From Elioraea rosea (lineage in GTDB: Bacteria > Pseudomonadota > Alphaproteobacteria > Acetobacterales > Acetobacteraceae): DNA of 64,000 nucleotides. The DNA is taken from contig NZ_VFAC01000018.1 in assembly GCF_007644105.1 (NCBI RefSeq), forward strand, positions 1 to 64,000. The letters run 5' to 3'. The position numbers and the translations under genes are program-made. Below, piece by piece: positions 55,099-62,450 of the stretch. Each line of letters begins with the position of its first letter. The stretch's first letter is position 1. The notes beneath the pieces were generated by a model. That model was not told the origin of the DNA. It searched no databases and saw only the letters and a list, made by a program, of their open reading frames with translations.

Positions 55099-56061
55099 AT
55101 GTCAGCACACGCGCCCATTTCAACATCCAGATCCACAAAGCCGCACGGACTCTGGCTCTTGCTCGCGTTAGCTGCCTACTTCGGCTTGGCCGCCGCGGTC
55201 AGCACGTTGATTCGTTCCGGGACCACAGACGGCTTCACTTATGATCTAGCTAGCGCCCTTGGTACGCTGATAATTCCAGTTCTAATCGCACTTGTTGTTG
55301 GGCGCCGGAGGAAATCCCAGACGCGCCTCGACGTCGCGCTGATCGTGTCTGCAACAGTATTCATATACAGCAATATGCAAGACATCCTATCGGCCGTTGA
55401 CGTTCGACGCTTTCAGCGTGAAATCGCAGCTGTTCCAGACGAAGGCATCATGGATGTTGCTAGGAGCTCAAGCTCAGCCTTCGCCCAATTTTTTGCAGAT
55501 GCAATGGTTGCTCTAGATGGCTACACGCGTGAATTGGACAGCCTTGCTGCCAGCTTAGATGATCAGGCTTTCGTAGAGGTGTTTGATCCTCGATACCTTG
55601 GCGATGCCCACTGGCGCGCCGTCACACTGCCCAAGTTTGGGAAGATTCGCGCTATCGCAGCAACAACTATGACGCGTGTCGATTCCAGCGTTTCTGAAGG
55701 ACTCGCTAGGCTACAGCAAATTGACTCACCTCGAATGACACCTAGCCAGCGGGCAATTGCGATCGAAGGTGTCGCTTCCGGTGTTCAGCGTAGCCGCCCA
55801 TTTATCGCAGCATTTGCGTCATCGGTCGAAATTTACCTGACGGCGACAATCGAGATGATAGATTTTCTGAATACATCGGAGGGGCTGCCAATGTTAAGCG
55901 CGGACGGACGCCTTAACTTTAGAAGCCAGATGGCCCTGGATTCGTTCCGCGCACTCGCAGAGCGCGTCGACCACACACGTGCCGTGTTCGCATTATCGGC
56001 GGAACAACTCGAGGCGCATAGGCGCCGAGGTTTTCAGCGGATGCGAGGAGAAGCCGGGTAA
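55099..56061 (+). CDS. Hypothetical inner-membrane protein
   Basis: A 320-residue protein with three hydrophobic segments in the first 110 residues (LWLLLALAAYFGLAAAVSTL; LGTLIIPVLIALVVG; LDVALIVSATVFIYS), followed by a long soluble helical domain (about 115-320: AFAQFFADAMVALDGYTREL, ALAERVDHTRAVFALSAEQL). ATG 55099 begins just before the first membrane segment; the open frame upstream is unlikely. No family recognised. It sits 106 bp upstream of nuclease copy 2. A membrane-anchored sensor or effector is possible. Confidence 0.72.
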   Translation: MSAHAPISTSRSTKPHGLWLLLALAAYFGLAAAVSTLIRSGTTDGFTYDLASALGTLIIPVLIALVVGRRRKSQTRLDVALIVSATVFIYSNMQDILSAVDVRRFQREIAAVPDEGIMDVARSSSSAFAQFFADAMVALDGYTRELDSLAASLDDQAFVEVFDPRYLGDAHWRAVTLPKFGKIRAIAATTMTRVDSSVSEGLARLQQIDSPRMTPSQRAIAIEGVASGVQRSRPFIAAFASSVEIYLTATIEMIDFLNTSEGLPMLSADGRLNFRSQMALDSFRALAERVDHTRAVFALSAEQLEAHRRRGFQRMRGEAG

Positions 56062-56167
56062 GCCGGACAATTCTGGCCGGCAGCAAATGCAAGGCGCCAT
56101 CAAGCGCTGGCGTAGACCGGATCGGCATAACATACGCGGAACGATAGGGACGGGTGCCGTTGGGACG

Positions 56168-56641
56168 ATGGTTCGTGCATTCCAGCTTATCGTTATCGCA
56201 TTGTGCCTTGGTCCTGCCGCTGCGGTCTCCTCAGCCACCATCAGCGGCCAGCCCTCAGTGGTAGACGGCGACACGCTCGAGATCGATGGGCAGATGATCC
56301 GATTGCACGCGATCGACGCGCCCGAGATGCGCCAGTACTGCGTCACGATGGGCGGCAAGCGCTGGCAGTGCGGCATCGAAGCAGCCGAAGCGCTTTACCA
56401 GCGTTCGCGCCGACGGATCGTTCAGTGCGAGCCGATGGGCCAGGACAGGAACCGCCGCGTGATTGCGCGGTGCCATCTGGACGGCATCGACCTAGGCGGA
56501 TGGATGGTGCGCCAGGGATGGGCGTTGGCGTACCGGCGCTACGGGCAGGATTACGTGGCCGATGAAGCAGAAGCGGAGCGTGAGCACCGCGGGGTATGGG
56601 CGGGCCGCTTTGACTACCCATGGGATTGGCGAAGACGCTAA
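56168..56641 (+). CDS. Secreted thermonuclease (SNase-like), copy 2
   Basis: A 157-residue paralogue of copy 1 with the same blocks: VVDGDTLEIDGQMIRLHAID, APEMRQYC, GGKRWQCGIEAAEALYQRSR, MGQDRNRRVIARCHLDGIDL and WDWRR. The signal peptide (LIVIALCLGPAAAVSSA) is better formed than in copy 1. ATG 56168 is at the signal; the longer frame overlaps the membrane-protein gene. The copies lie in opposite orientation 5.7 kb apart within the element. The active site looks intact, so both should degrade DNA or RNA outside the cytoplasm. Confidence 0.9.
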   Translation: MVRAFQLIVIALCLGPAAAVSSATISGQPSVVDGDTLEIDGQMIRLHAIDAPEMRQYCVTMGGKRWQCGIEAAEALYQRSRRRIVQCEPMGQDRNRRVIARCHLDGIDLGGWMVRQGWALAYRRYGQDYVADEAEAEREHRGVWAGRFDYPWDWRRR

Positions 56642-56668
56642 AGAATTCAGCCCGCGAGAGTGAATCGG

Positions 56669-57037
56669 CTATGGAGCTTGCCCGGCAGCGGCGAACACTT
56701 CGATTGCGCAATCGATAGCGTGCTCTGCATCGGTCACGGCAAATCGTTCCTGAGGAACGTAGTCAGCTCTGACCCGCAGGTTCAGCAATGTTCTAAAGTA
56801 ACGTAATCCAGCACGGGTCACCGACGTAGACGGGCGGTGTCCACGTAGAATAGAATCGATCATAGAATGCTTTCTGTCTGCATACCTTATGTCAGCTAAC
56901 TGCATATGCTGAACAAGAAGATGATAAACTGCGTAATAGCTTGCATGAGCAGAAATTCGCGATTCCGCTTCGGACGCAAGCCCCTGCCGCTCATCCATGA
57001 TTTTAATCGCTACTCTCAAAAATTCTATAGGAGCCAT
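56669..57037 (-). CDS. HEPN-domain protein
   Basis: A 122-residue all-helical protein with the HEPN pattern: EAESRISAHASYYAVYHLLV (the SR..YYA.YH helix) and LRYFRTLLNLRVRADYVP (the R.RADY helix), then a last helix DAEHAIDCAIEVFAAAG. A possible Rx4-6H RNase motif is RYADRKH (Arg, five residues, His). HEPN proteins are often RNases in toxin-antitoxin and abortive-infection systems. It is 9 bp downstream of the gene at 57047-57808, which would be its partner. No nucleotidyltransferase antitoxin is visible. Confidence 0.78.
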   Translation of the reverse strand: MAPIEFLRVAIKIMDERQGLASEAESRISAHASYYAVYHLLVQHMQLADIRYADRKHSMIDSILRGHRPSTSVTRAGLRYFRTLLNLRVRADYVPQERFAVTDAEHAIDCAIEVFAAAGQAP

Positions 57038-57046
57038 CAGGTGATG

Positions 57047-57808
57047 CTACTGAGGGTTTTCTCGAACATGCGTATCGGCGTATCGGATCGCGACAAAGCC
57101 CTCTAGATCGGGGGCAACATCGCGCACCAATTCGTGGGCACGAGCCTCCGCTTCGCGGCGAAGCTTACGATCTGCCATGAGCTGTTCCGAAAGAGGGACC
57201 AACATGACGAGTACGGGCCTATCGTCGACAAACTCGGGCCTTGTGAGAGGCGGCTGGTCGAGGCCAAACGCTTCGGTTATCGCGCGCTCGTATTGCTCTG
57301 CCGCTCGGTCGGCATCAGACCGACGCTTAGCAGTGATGCGCCCGATTTCCCTTAAGGTTCTCAACTGTTCCTGTACGAGTGAGAGCTGCTGAAGGTGAGC
57401 ATCGATCGCCGCCTCAATCCGCTGGACCGCCTCGCGCATCACTACGGCGTTCGGGTCATGATGGCCTAGCCCATGAAGCATGAACTTGGCCCGTTTCCGG
57501 ATGGGCGCCGCAGCATCGCGGTCTTCGTTTATCCTTCTGCCGATCGCCAGAACCGCAGGACCAATGTCGTAGACGAGGCCGTCTGCGAATGCATTTCGTG
57601 TGCGGTCAATCCAAGGCTGCACAGCCGCCAAAAGCACGTTGGTGGCGGACAGAAAGCCCCGCTCCGCACGTTCTGCGATAGACATTGCGTCGACCGCTAG
57701 ATCCGCGGCAACGCGATCGCGTGCGCCCACTGGTCCCGCATCATCTAATCCGAATGCATGAACCGGCGGGGGAAGCGGCAGCGGCGGCGCTTCAAGCACT
57801 AGTACCAT
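57047..57808 (-). CDS. Hypothetical protein, operon partner of the HEPN gene
   Basis: A 253-residue protein I do not recognise. It has a Pro-rich start (APPLPLPPPVHAFG), then helices (IERAERG-like segments, AVQRIEAAIDAHLQQLSLVQ, EQLRTLREIGRITAKRRSD) with coiled-coil character, then an alpha/beta-like end (RPVLVMLVPLSEQLMADRKL; APDLEGFVAIRYADTHV). No signal or membrane segment. It precedes the HEPN gene by 9 bp on the same transcript, so it may neutralise, sense for or deliver the HEPN protein. Confidence 0.7.
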   Translation of the reverse strand: MVLVLEAPPLPLPPPVHAFGLDDAGPVGARDRVAADLAVDAMSIAERAERGFLSATNVLLAAVQPWIDRTRNAFADGLVYDIGPAVLAIGRRINEDRDAAAPIRKRAKFMLHGLGHHDPNAVVMREAVQRIEAAIDAHLQQLSLVQEQLRTLREIGRITAKRRSDADRAAEQYERAITEAFGLDQPPLTRPEFVDDRPVLVMLVPLSEQLMADRKLRREAEARAHELVRDVAPDLEGFVAIRYADTHVRENPQ

Positions 57809-58057
57809 TTTTGAAATATGGATGACACCGCACCGCCCATCAACAAAACTTCTAAAGAACGCCGCTCGACAAGAAGTCAGATTGGTGTCCGAAGCGCTAA
57901 GTACAATTTTCTGACCGACCCTTACGGCTCTTTCGCTGATGCGTTCCGGGACACCCCGGAGGGGCGAGGGCCAGGGGCGAGGCAGGCCACTCCCCGGCGA
58001 TCACGCCGCGCGGTGCGCGGATGGGAAGCGTGCGGAAAGAGCGCTGCCGAAACCGAT

Positions 58058-58077
58058 ATGGGAGAATTATTGGGAGA
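58058..58077. promoter_or_regulatory. Candidate integrase arm sites, right end
   Basis: ATGGGAGA (58058-58065) and TTGGGAGA (58070-58077), spaced 12 bp, match the repeats beside the integrase gene (43625-43651). They lie 49-68 bp inside the right att core. Confidence 0.45.
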
Positions 58078-58125
58078 AGTAGCGCTATCTAAGCGCTCAG
58101 AAGCCAAAAAGCATAATGAAATCAA

Positions 58126-58171
58126 TGGCGTCCCGTAGGGGATTCGAACCCCTGTTACCGCCGTGAGAGGG
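58126..58171. repeat. Right attachment-site repeat
   Basis: The 46 bp are identical to 43472-43517. The repeat starts exactly at the tRNA CCA end and extends to the anticodon arm, so integration restores a complete tRNA-Glu. Confidence 0.92.
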
Positions 58172-58201
58172 CGGTGTCCTAGGCCTCTAGACGAACGGGA
58201 C
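58126..58201 (-). tRNA. tRNA-Glu(CTC)
   Basis: A 76-nt cloverleaf: acceptor GTCCCGT/ACGGGAC, anticodon stem CCGCC/GGCGG around loop CTCTCAC (anticodon CTC), T-arm CAGGGGTTCGAATCCCCTA region, discriminator G and encoded CCA. It is the intact target of the integrated element. Confidence 0.95.
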
Positions 58202-58280
58202 CCTGCGAGGCGGGGTCATAACCTCCGCCGGCGAGGAGATCAAGCCGCGACCGGGACCCAAGACCTGCACCGCGCGCAGT

Positions 58281-59333
58281 TCACGCCACCTTCTCGAGGC
58301 TCGAGGCGGCGGCGAGGAACGCATCCACATCCCGTTCGGCCGTGTTCCAGGCCGTGACGAACCGCACGGCAGAGGGGTCGTCGGGCCGGGGGCGGACAGG
58401 GAAGCCGCCGCGGGCGAGCGCCTCGCGCACGTTCCCGGGAAGCGAGACGAACACCTCGTTCATGTCGGTCGGGTGCAGGAGCGACACCCCGCCGATCGCG
58501 GCGAGGCCCTTCGAGAGCCGCGCGGCCATCGCGTTGGCGTGCGCGGCGTTGCGCCCCGCAACCCCGCCCCTGACCATCGCCAGGAGCTGGGCGGAGAGGT
58601 AGCGCATCTTGCTGAACACCTGGCCGGCGCGGAGGCGGCGCTGGCCCATGAACCGTCCGAGCTGCGCCGCGTGCGGCCTGTCGCTGAAGATCACCACCGC
58701 GTCGGCGCACATCGCACCGTTCTTGGTCGCGCCATAGCTCAGGATGTCGACGCCCGCGCGCCAGGAGAGCTCGGCAGGCGAGCAGCCGAGCGCTGCGCGG
58801 GCATTCTCGAAGCGTGCGCCGTCCATGTGCAGCACAAGGCCGTGTCGGTGGCAAACGGAAGCGATCGCGGCGATCTCCTCGAGCGCATAGACGGTTCCGG
58901 CCTCCGTCCCCTGCGTGATGGTCACTGCCGTCGGCGGGGCGGACTGCATGCGTTCGGGCGCCGCGGCACGCACCAGAGCGTCCACCGCCTCGGCCGAGAG
59001 CTTGCCGTGCCCACCATCGAGCATCAGAAGCTTGCCGCCGCCGGAGAAGAACTCCGGTGCGCCGCTCTCGGAGGTGTTCACGTGCGCGTTGCGATGGCAC
59101 ACGGCAGCACCTGGCGAGGGCATCGCGGCGGCAAGCGCGAGCGCGTTTGCGGCGATGCCTGTCGCCACCGGGTGAACGGAGACGGCCGCCTCGAAGTATT
59201 CGCCGAACACGGCATCGAGCCGCGCCGTCGTGTCGTCTGCGCCGTAGGGCGCGGCATCGCCCTGGTTCTCGGCGAGGATCGCCGCGATCACCTCGTCACA
59301 GACGGCGGTGACGTTGTCGCTCCTGAACAGCAT
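58281..59333 (-). CDS. ltaE: Low-specificity L-threonine aldolase
   Basis: A 350-residue PLP enzyme of the beta-eliminating lyase family. Motifs: [15 protein letters not shown] at the start, [36 protein letters not shown] with the PLP-binding Asp, and the Schiff-base Lys in [13 protein letters not shown]. It cleaves threonine or allo-threonine to glycine and acetaldehyde. ATG 59333 has GGAG just upstream. Its first 38 bp overlap the DUF2256 gene, and it ends a four-gene minus-strand unit. Confidence 0.92.
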   Translation of the reverse strand: MLFRSDNVTAVCDEVIAAILAENQGDAAPYGADDTTARLDAVFGEYFEAAVSVHPVATGIAANALALAAAMPSPGAAVCHRNAHVNTSESGAPEFFSGGGKLLMLDGGHGKLSAEAVDALVRAAAPERMQSAPPTAVTITQGTEAGTVYALEEIAAIASVCHRHGLVLHMDGARFENARAALGCSPAELSWRAGVDILSYGATKNGAMCADAVVIFSDRPHAAQLGRFMGQRRLRAGQVFSKMRYLSAQLLAMVRGGVAGRNAAHANAMAARLSKGLAAIGGVSLLHPTDMNEVFVSLPGNVREALARGGFPVRPRPDDPSAVRFVTAWNTAERDVDAFLAAASSLEKVA

Positions 59334-59505
59334 CGCTCTCTCCCGTCCCGGCCGCACTCGCGCCCGCTGCCTTGCCGCGGCGCGCGCGGCAGGCATCGGA
59401 GCAGTAGCGCACCTCTTCCCACACCTTTGCCCACTTCCTGCGCCAGGCGAAGGGCCTGCCGCAGACGGCGCAGACCTTCTCGGGCAGGTCACCCTTCCTG
59501 CGCAC
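59296..59505 (-). CDS. DUF2256 family small protein
   Basis: A 69-residue protein starting at GTG 59505. It has the family core [38 protein letters not shown], with four Cys that likely bind zinc. The C-terminal tail overlaps the aldolase start. Function unknown. Confidence 0.88.
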   Translation of the reverse strand: MRRKGDLPEKVCAVCGRPFAWRRKWAKVWEEVRYCSDACRARRGKAAGASAAGTGESDAVQERQRHRRL

Positions 59506-59511
59506 GGGCCC

Positions 59512-59910
59512 TCACCCGATCTCGAGGCGAAGCGGGCTGAACCCCTGGCCTTCGCCTTCCGGCATCCAGGCGGTGGTCTCCCCCGCTGCGGTGATCAGCC
59601 AGACGAGGGCGGGATCCCAGGCGCCCCGGGCATCACGCGCGGAGGGAAGTGCCCGGCCCGAAACGTGGCTGTGCCAAACGCCCGCGGCCGCGCGCGTCTG
59701 CCGCTGCAGGCGGAGGTGCAGGGCGGTGTCGAGCTCGAACTCGTCCTCGGCCGCGGCAAGGTTGCGGCTCGGCGCGATCCCGTCGAGCACCAGCGCCTCG
59801 CCCACGCGTCGGCCGAGCAGCAGCCCGCAGGCCTCCCGCGGCGCAGCGGCCGCGGCAAGGCGTGGCAGCGCGTCGGCGACCGCCCGGTGAAGCCGCACGA
59901 CCCCACTCAT
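59512..59910 (-). CDS. M67 (JAMM/Mov34-type) metallopeptidase
   Basis: A 132-residue JAB domain: Glu in PREACGLLLGRR, the HxH pair in GVWHSHVSGRALPSARD with the downstream Ser and Asp ligands, then AWDPALVWLIT. Bacterial members trim C-termini of ubiquitin-like sulfur carriers, but no carrier gene is nearby. It is 6 bp upstream of the DUF2256 gene. Confidence 0.9.
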   Translation of the reverse strand: MSGVVRLHRAVADALPRLAAAAAPREACGLLLGRRVGEALVLDGIAPSRNLAAAEDEFELDTALHLRLQRQTRAAAGVWHSHVSGRALPSARDARGAWDPALVWLITAAGETTAWMPEGEGQGFSPLRLEIG

Positions 59911-59919
59911 GCCGGAACC

Positions 59920-60216
59920 CTAGCGCACCGGCGCCGCTGCGGCCACCTCGGGCAGGAGCGTTCCCACCACCCGCCCCCGCGCCGGATCGACGAGCAGCAC
60001 CCTGTCTGGCAGCCCGCCGCCTGCGACATGCACGGCAAGCCTCTCGCCCGCCCCGGCGATCGAGACGATGCGCGTTCCCGCCGGCTGGCCCAGCGTCGCC
60101 TCGACCGCCGGGCCGCTGCGCGTGGAAAGCCTGTTGGCGAGCACGATGCCAAGGAGGATGGTGCCAGCGACGATCATCACCCCCATGATGATGACGGCTG
60201 CCTTCAGCGCGCGCAT
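59920..60216 (-). CDS. Small single-pass membrane protein (DUF6476-like)
   Basis: A 98-residue protein: MRALKAAVIIMGVMIVAGTI continues a membrane helix (LLGIVLANRL), followed by a small periplasmic beta domain (RIVSIAGAGERLAVHVAGGG, DRVLLVDPARGRVVGTLLPE). It resembles the DUF6476 family of Rhodospirillales, recalled without a search. It is first in the operon with M67, DUF2256 and aldolase genes, 28 bp from the divergent pseudouridine synthase. Confidence 0.75.
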   Translation of the reverse strand: MRALKAAVIIMGVMIVAGTILLGIVLANRLSTRSGPAVEATLGQPAGTRIVSIAGAGERLAVHVAGGGLPDRVLLVDPARGRVVGTLLPEVAAAAPVR

Positions 60217-60244
60217 GAACCCTTCGACACTCCCGGTCAGGACG

Positions 60245-61243
60245 ATGGACGAGACGGCCGCTTCGCGGGACATGGTTGCCGACGCGGCCGCTTCCACCCA
60301 GCGGCTCGACCGCTGGCTGGCGAACGTCATGGGCGACCTCTCCCGCTCCCGCGTCAAGGCACTGATCGAGCAGGGCCATGTCACGCGTGACGGCGCCATC
60401 GCACGCGACCCATCGGAGGCGGTGCGCCCCGGCGCGCGCTACACGCTCACCCTTCCCCCGCCGGCGCCGGCGACGCCTGCCGCGCAGAGGATGGACCTTT
60501 CCGTGCTGTTCGAGGACGACCACCTGATCGTGCTCGACAAGCCCGCGGGCCTCGTCGTCCACCCCGCCCCGGGCAACCTCGACGGCACGCTCGTCAACGC
60601 CCTGCTCGCCCATGCCGGGGAGGAGCTTCCGGTGATCGGCGGCGCCGTTCGGCCCGGGATCGTGCACCGGCTCGACAAGGACACCTCCGGCGTCATGGTG
60701 GTCGCGAAGACCGACAGGGCGCACCAGGCTCTGTCGGAGGCCTTCGCCGCGCGCGATCTCGAGCGGGCCTATCTCGCGCTCGTCTGGGGCGTGCCAGCTG
60801 AGGCGACCTTCCGAATCGAGGCGCCGATCGGCCGCCACCCGGTGGACCGCAAGCGCATGGCCGTGGTGCCGAAGGGCAAGCCTGCCGCGACCCGGGTGAA
60901 GCTCCTCCGCGCCTGGGGAACCGCCGTCGCGCTCGTCGAGTGCCGGCTGGAGACGGGGCGGACGCACCAGATCAGGGTGCATCTCGCCCATGCCGGCCAC
61001 CCGCTGGTGGGCGACCCGCTCTATCTCCGGCGCCGCCCCGCCGCGGCCAAGGCTTTGCCGGAGGAACTCGAGGCCAGGCTCGCCGGCTTCCCGCGCCAGG
61101 CCCTGCATGCCGCGGTGCTCGGCTTCACCCACCCCGTCACCGGCCAGGCGCTCCGGTTCGAGACGCCGCCGCCGCCCGACCTCGCGGAATTGCTATCCGC
61201 ATTGTGGCCGGATTGGGGGACAATCCCGACCAATCCGGTCTGA
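60245..61243 (+). CDS. RluD-like 23S rRNA pseudouridine synthase
   Basis: A 332-residue enzyme. An S4 RNA-binding domain (RLDRWLANVMGDLSRSRVKA, LIEQGHV) is followed by the catalytic domain with VLDKPAGLVVHPAPGN and the active-site Asp in PGIVHRLDKDTSGVMVV, then ETGRTHQIRVHLAHAGHPLV. The S4 domain places it in the RluC/RluD group, which modifies helix 69 or related sites; which uridines it modifies is not certain. ATG 60245 begins near the S4 domain. It precedes rpoH, a common neighbour in alphaproteobacteria. Confidence 0.92.
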   Translation: MDETAASRDMVADAAASTQRLDRWLANVMGDLSRSRVKALIEQGHVTRDGAIARDPSEAVRPGARYTLTLPPPAPATPAAQRMDLSVLFEDDHLIVLDKPAGLVVHPAPGNLDGTLVNALLAHAGEELPVIGGAVRPGIVHRLDKDTSGVMVVAKTDRAHQALSEAFAARDLERAYLALVWGVPAEATFRIEAPIGRHPVDRKRMAVVPKGKPAATRVKLLRAWGTAVALVECRLETGRTHQIRVHLAHAGHPLVGDPLYLRRRPAAAKALPEELEARLAGFPRQALHAAVLGFTHPVTGQALRFETPPPPDLAELLSALWPDWGTIPTNPV

Positions 61244-61285
61244 TTTGTCTTGCGCGCCCCGGTTCCTCTGGGGCAAAGTTGTCGC

Positions 61286-61314
61286 GCTGGCACTCGGGGG
61301 CCATGAGTGCCAGC
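61286..61314. promoter_or_regulatory. CIRCE-like element (HrcA operator) upstream of rpoH
   Basis: GCTGGCACTC-N9-GAGTGCCAGC has perfect 10-bp arms and the exact 9-bp spacer of CIRCE (TTAGCACTC-N9-GAGTGCTAA), sharing the core GCACTC/GAGTGC. There is no T run, so it is not a terminator of the synthase gene. It lies 169 bp before the rpoH start. Confidence 0.65.
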
Positions 61315-61482
61315 CAATCCCGGCCATGATCGGGGAAGGCAAAGCAAGCTTCGGAAACCGTTTCTGGTCGGGACGCGTTGTTTTCTCGAACGTGATCCCG
61401 TTCGGCCCCGCTCCGTGCGAGTGTGCGCGCCGTTCGCACGGTGCCTGCCCGTTCTGCCCGCAGTAATGGAGGTGCTACGCCC

Positions 61483-62367
61483 ATGGCTTCGGCCTTTGCC
61501 ATCCCGATGGCGCCAGAAGGGAACCTCACCCGGTATCTCCAGGAGATCCGGAAATTCCCGATGCTGGCCCCCGAGGAGGAGTACGCGCTTGCCAAGCGCT
61601 GGCAGGACGCCGGAGACCTCGAGGCGGCACACAAGCTCGTCACCAGCCATCTTCGCCTCGTCGCGAAGATCGCGATGGGCTATCGCGGCTACGGCCTGCC
61701 CGTCGGGGAGCTTATCTCCGAGGGCAATGTCGGCATGATGCAGGCGGTCAAGCGCTTCGACCCGGAGCGCGGCTTCCGCCTCGCCACCTACGCCATGTGG
61801 TGGATCCGCGCCGCCATCCAGGAATACATCCTGCACTCCTGGTCACTCGTGAAGATGGGCACGACGGCGGCACAGAAGAAGCTGTTCTTCAACCTGCGCC
61901 GCCTGAAGGGCGAGATGCAGGCGATCGAGGACGGCGACCTGAAGCCGGAGCAGGTGGCGAAGATCGCGAAGGATCTCGACGTTCCCGAGCAGGACGTCAT
62001 CCAGATGAACCGCCGCCTCGCCTCGGCCGACCACAGCCTGAACGCGCCCGTGCGCATCGACGGCGAGGGCGAGTGGCAAGACTGGCTCGTCGACGAGAGC
62101 GACAACCAGGAAGTCGAACTCGCCGAGCGTGAGGACATGGGCCAGCGCAAGGCGCTTCTCGCCAACGCGCTCGGCACCCTGAACGAGCGCGAGCGGCACA
62201 TCCTGATCGAGCGCCGGCTGAAGGACGAGCCGACCACGCTCGAGGACCTCTCGCACCAGTACGGCATCAGCCGCGAGCGCGTGCGCCAGATCGAGGTTCG
62301 CGCCTTCGAAAAGCTGCAGCGCGCGATGAAGTCGGAGGTCGGTGCGCGGAACGCCGCCACCGCCTGA
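61483..62367 (+). CDS. rpoH: Heat-shock sigma factor sigma-32
   Basis: A 294-residue sigma-70-family protein starting at ATG 61483 with GGAGGT upstream. Region 2 reads HLRLVAKIAMGYRGYGLPVG and FRLATYAMWWIRAAIQEYIL, the RpoH box is QKKLFFNLRRLKGEMQ, and region 4 reads TLEDLSHQYGISRERVRQIE. It directs transcription of chaperone and protease genes. The CIRCE-like repeat suggests HrcA also controls its level. A strong terminator follows the gene. Confidence 0.96.
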   Translation: MASAFAIPMAPEGNLTRYLQEIRKFPMLAPEEEYALAKRWQDAGDLEAAHKLVTSHLRLVAKIAMGYRGYGLPVGELISEGNVGMMQAVKRFDPERGFRLATYAMWWIRAAIQEYILHSWSLVKMGTTAAQKKLFFNLRRLKGEMQAIEDGDLKPEQVAKIAKDLDVPEQDVIQMNRRLASADHSLNAPVRIDGEGEWQDWLVDESDNQEVELAEREDMGQRKALLANALGTLNERERHILIERRLKDEPTTLEDLSHQYGISRERVRQIEVRAFEKLQRAMKSEVGARNAATA

Positions 62368-62407
62368 GCCAGGCGCAGCTTAAGCCACGCGCAAGCTGAC
62401 GAGACCG

Positions 62408-62440
62408 ACGGCCGGGGCCAACAACCCCGGCCGTTTCTCT
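62408..62440. terminator. Rho-independent terminator after rpoH
   Basis: ACGGCCGGGG-CCAACAA-CCCCGGCCGT is a perfect 10-bp stem followed by TTCTCT on the plus strand. It separates rpoH from the convergent TRAP permease gene and may act in both directions. Confidence 0.85.
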
Positions 62441-62450
62441 ATCCGCTTCT

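Larger units (their letters stand above)
43472..58171. mobile_element. 14.7-kb integrative element in tRNA-Glu(CTC)
   Basis: A 46-bp perfect direct repeat, equal to the 3' end of tRNA-Glu including CCA, bounds the region. One copy (58126-58171) completes the intact tRNA; the other (43472-43517) is a lone fragment. The integrase gene lies beside the fragment end. Inside are integration genes, a Prim-Pol/RepA-like replication module with iterons, then nuclease, helicase, HEPN and unknown genes. Codon use is less GC3-biased than the flanks. No relaxase, type IV secretion or phage structural genes were seen, so transfer would depend on a helper. Confidence 0.9.

Noticed and set aside
57818-58138. 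Plus-strand 106-codon frame at the right end of the element
   Set aside because: It runs into the tRNA-derived att core, has no recognisable domain, and its start is 9 bp from the divergent partner gene, whose promoter must lie within it.
61286-61314. Terminator of the RluD-like gene
   Set aside because: No T run follows, the spacer is exactly 9 bp, and the GCACTC/GAGTGC core matches CIRCE.
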